Below are positions 36,698-38,025 of a stretch of DNA of 38,025 nucleotides, piece after piece. The translations under genes and the position numbers were made by a program. Position 1 is the stretch's first letter, and each line of letters starts with the position of its first letter. This DNA is from Guillardia theta CCMP2712 (taxonomy: Eukaryota > Cryptophyceae > Pyrenomonadales > Geminigeraceae). Under the pieces are notes generated by a model. That model did no database searches. It was not told where the DNA came from and worked only from the letters and a program-made list of their open reading frames with translations. The DNA is taken from positions 314,475 to 352,499 of the forward strand of contig NW_005434616.1 of assembly GCF_000315625.1 (NCBI RefSeq), written 5' to 3'.

Positions 36698-38025
36698 CAC
36701 CTACTCCAACACATCCTCGGTCCAGCACCCCTCATCCCCTCTCCTCATATCACACCACTTCAGCATCCTACTTGCCCGCATCAATCCTCTCCTCCCTCCC
36801 TTCCCTCCCTCCAGTCCTCTTCCTCTCCACTCTCCTCCTTACCTGTCCATCCATCTTTCCGTCCTTCCATTCTCCGTCGTACCAGCTGCCGTCTGCCCAG
36901 GTCATTTTCCCTCTTCCGTGCTCTTTCCCCGACCTCCACTCTCCATCGTATTTCCTCATCTCCCCCCATTTCTTCACGCCCTTCCCATGAGCTTTGCCGT
37001 TCCTGAACCCTCCAACGTATCGTTCTCCTGATCCTCCTGTCATGGTGCCATGCCCGTCCGCCAGTCCCTAAGAAAGTTAAAGTTAGAAGGTTAACGTTAC
37101 ATCCTCTTCATCCTCCCTCCCTCCCTCCCTCCCTCCCTCCTATCTTAAACCTCCAAGCTCATCTCACTCCTTCCTCCTCCTCCTCTCTCACCTTATGGAA
37201 GGAACCTTCATAGATCTCCCCGTTCCCGAACCTGAGCTCTCCCCAACCATGCATCTCTCCTCCTACGAAGGCTCCGTTGTAAATATCTCCGCTCCTCTTG
37301 CTGCTCAACACGCCCCATCCGTGCGCGACGCTCCTCTCGACCTGCCCGACGTACTTGTCCCCGTTGGTCCACAGAAAGACCCCTTTCCCTTTCTCCTCGT
37401 CCCCAGTGTATAGCCCTTCACGAGCTGAACCCAGCGGGTTCTTCCATCGCATCCTCTTGTTGAAGACGGTCGACCTCTTTTTCTCTTGCTCCTCCTCTCC
37501 CACCTCGGAATCAGCCGTGGACACTTCTGTCCCACCTCCCTCCGAAGACCCACTCCTGTTCCCTTTTGTCTGCATCCGTTTCATCCTCCTCTTTACCCCG
37601 CCCTCCTTCCCCTTCTCCTCCCCTTCCTTCCCATCCGCTTGCACCTCTTCCAGGTACAGGGACTCACTGAAGACTACTCCAACCTTCTGGATCGCAACAG
37701 GAGCATCCTCCTCGCTCCTCCCGATCTCTCCCCTGAGCCCAAAGAATCGCATCCCCGGGGGGATCGGGATACTGAACGACTTGTCCTCGTTCCCCGACAG
37801 CTCGCCGTAAGCGAACAGGCGCATACTTGTCTTGAAGTAGATGTAGCTCAACCCCGTCCTGTTGAACACTCCTGCTATCTCAGTGATCCTGTTCCCGGAG
37901 GCTAGGAGGAAGGTACTCGACAGCAAGTCGTCTTGCTGCAGGTGCGGGCCACATCGCCTCTTCCCCTTGGGTGAGAGATACTCCACAGAAACATCAACGA
38001 TGAGGTTGTTCTTTGAGTAGACAGT
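30792..38025 (-). CDS. Jacalin-like / MORN / coiled-coil / IQ / TKL-kinase multidomain protein (5' end outside the window)
   Basis: Eleven exons join in phase for at least 1,883 residues: 38025-37192, 37067-36843, 36508-36186, 36131-35786, 35736-35585, 35438-34667, 34402-33886, 33689-33619, 33436-32351, 32288-31155 and 30983-30792. Visible residues about 30-130 resemble a jacalin-type beta-prism (FLLASGNRITEIAGVFN, IPIPPGMRFFGLRG). About nine MORN repeats follow (for example YDGEWRSGKEHGRG, YDGEWKDGKMDGQG; the last crosses an exon junction exactly in register). Then come a charged region, a long Glu/Lys/Arg coiled coil, and IQ-type motifs (VKIQAGVRGMQTRKR, TRIQAIERGRQVRR). The C-terminal kinase domain (31805-30792) has VAVKK, HLDIKSPNLL, DFG, MAPE and DVFAMGVVLWEL. 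TKL-like assignment rests on the KSPNLL and WELWT style. MORN suggests membrane or cytoskeletal anchoring and IQ suggests calmodulin control; both are inferences. Confidence 0.75.
31037..31110. repeat. (GAT)n followed by (GAG)n triplet repeat in a kinase-gene intron
   Basis: gatgatgat passes into gaggaggag inside the intron 31154-30984. ORFs reading it as poly-Met, His or Arg are artefacts. Confidence 0.85.
34515..34592. repeat. GA-rich (GGAGAA then GAGGAG)n repeat in a kinase-gene intron
   Basis: It lies in the intron 34666-34403. The intron is in frame with both flanking exons, so the ORF appears continuous, but good gtgagg and tttgcag sites bracket a non-conserved hydrophobic/poly-Pro stretch. 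Confidence 0.75.
36548..36693. repeat. (ATC)n / (CCCATCATC)n triplet repeat in a kinase-gene intron
   Basis: catcatcccc units pass into about 30 perfect atc triplets. The array fills much of the intron 36842-36509 between two MORN exons, so its poly-Met and poly-Ile translations are rejected. Confidence 0.9.

Noticed and set aside
36520-36735. Poly-Met/poly-Ile ORFs
   Set aside because: An ATC triplet array inside an intron of the kinase gene.

Overview
The window looks like nuclear DNA of an intron-rich unicellular eukaryote, most plausibly a cryptophyte alga such as Guillardia theta. That is an inference. It rests on many short GT-AG introns (often 43-62 nt), intermediate GC content, pyrimidine-rich transcribed-strand introns, an EsV-1-7-type cysteine motif (a family described mainly from brown algae, other stramenopiles, cryptophytes and some green algae) and a DUF789 protein. 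Nothing looks prokaryotic. Gene models were built by hand: conserved protein blocks were located, then joined at GT/AG sites that keep the reading frame. In most models every junction keeps phase, which is the main support offered.

Layout from left to right. 197-720 (+) is the 3' end of a membrane protein gene. 927-2492 (-) is an EsV-1-7 motif protein. 2532-4843 is repeat-rich intergenic DNA with a small helix-loop-helix-like terminal exon. 4844-6257 (+) is an uncertain small gene. 6643-9289 (-) is a 13-exon PP2A activator (PTPA) gene whose last exon also exists as a near-identical extra copy at 5286-5512. 10177-12205 (+) is a flavin-reductase-like gene interrupted by an assembly gap. 12893-18594 (-) is a long gene for a WW-domain, alpha-solenoid and multi-pass membrane protein. 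19447-20418 (+) is a small one-pass membrane protein. 20419-22500 is repeat-bearing intergenic DNA. 22501-25507 (-) is a DUF789 protein. 26822-28131 (+) is a Cwc21/SRRM2-type splicing factor with an RS tail. 28391-30319 (-) is a sirtuin deacetylase. 30792 to the right edge (-) is one very long gene joining a jacalin-like domain, about nine MORN repeats, coiled coil, IQ motifs and a TKL-type protein kinase.

The genes are not an operon or a pathway cluster; they are ordinary independent eukaryotic genes. Several have regulatory or signalling roles: a phosphatase activator, a protein kinase, a sirtuin and a splicing factor. Divergent pairs (PTPA/flavin reductase, and WW-membrane gene/19447 gene) share short upstream regions full of simple repeats. 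Convergent pairs (flavin reductase/WW-membrane gene, and Cwc21/sirtuin) end close together.

The most interesting items are the kinase fusion architecture, the WW-solenoid-membrane fusion, the EsV-1-7 protein with a possible secretory or plastid leader, and the fresh duplication of the PTPA terminal exon.
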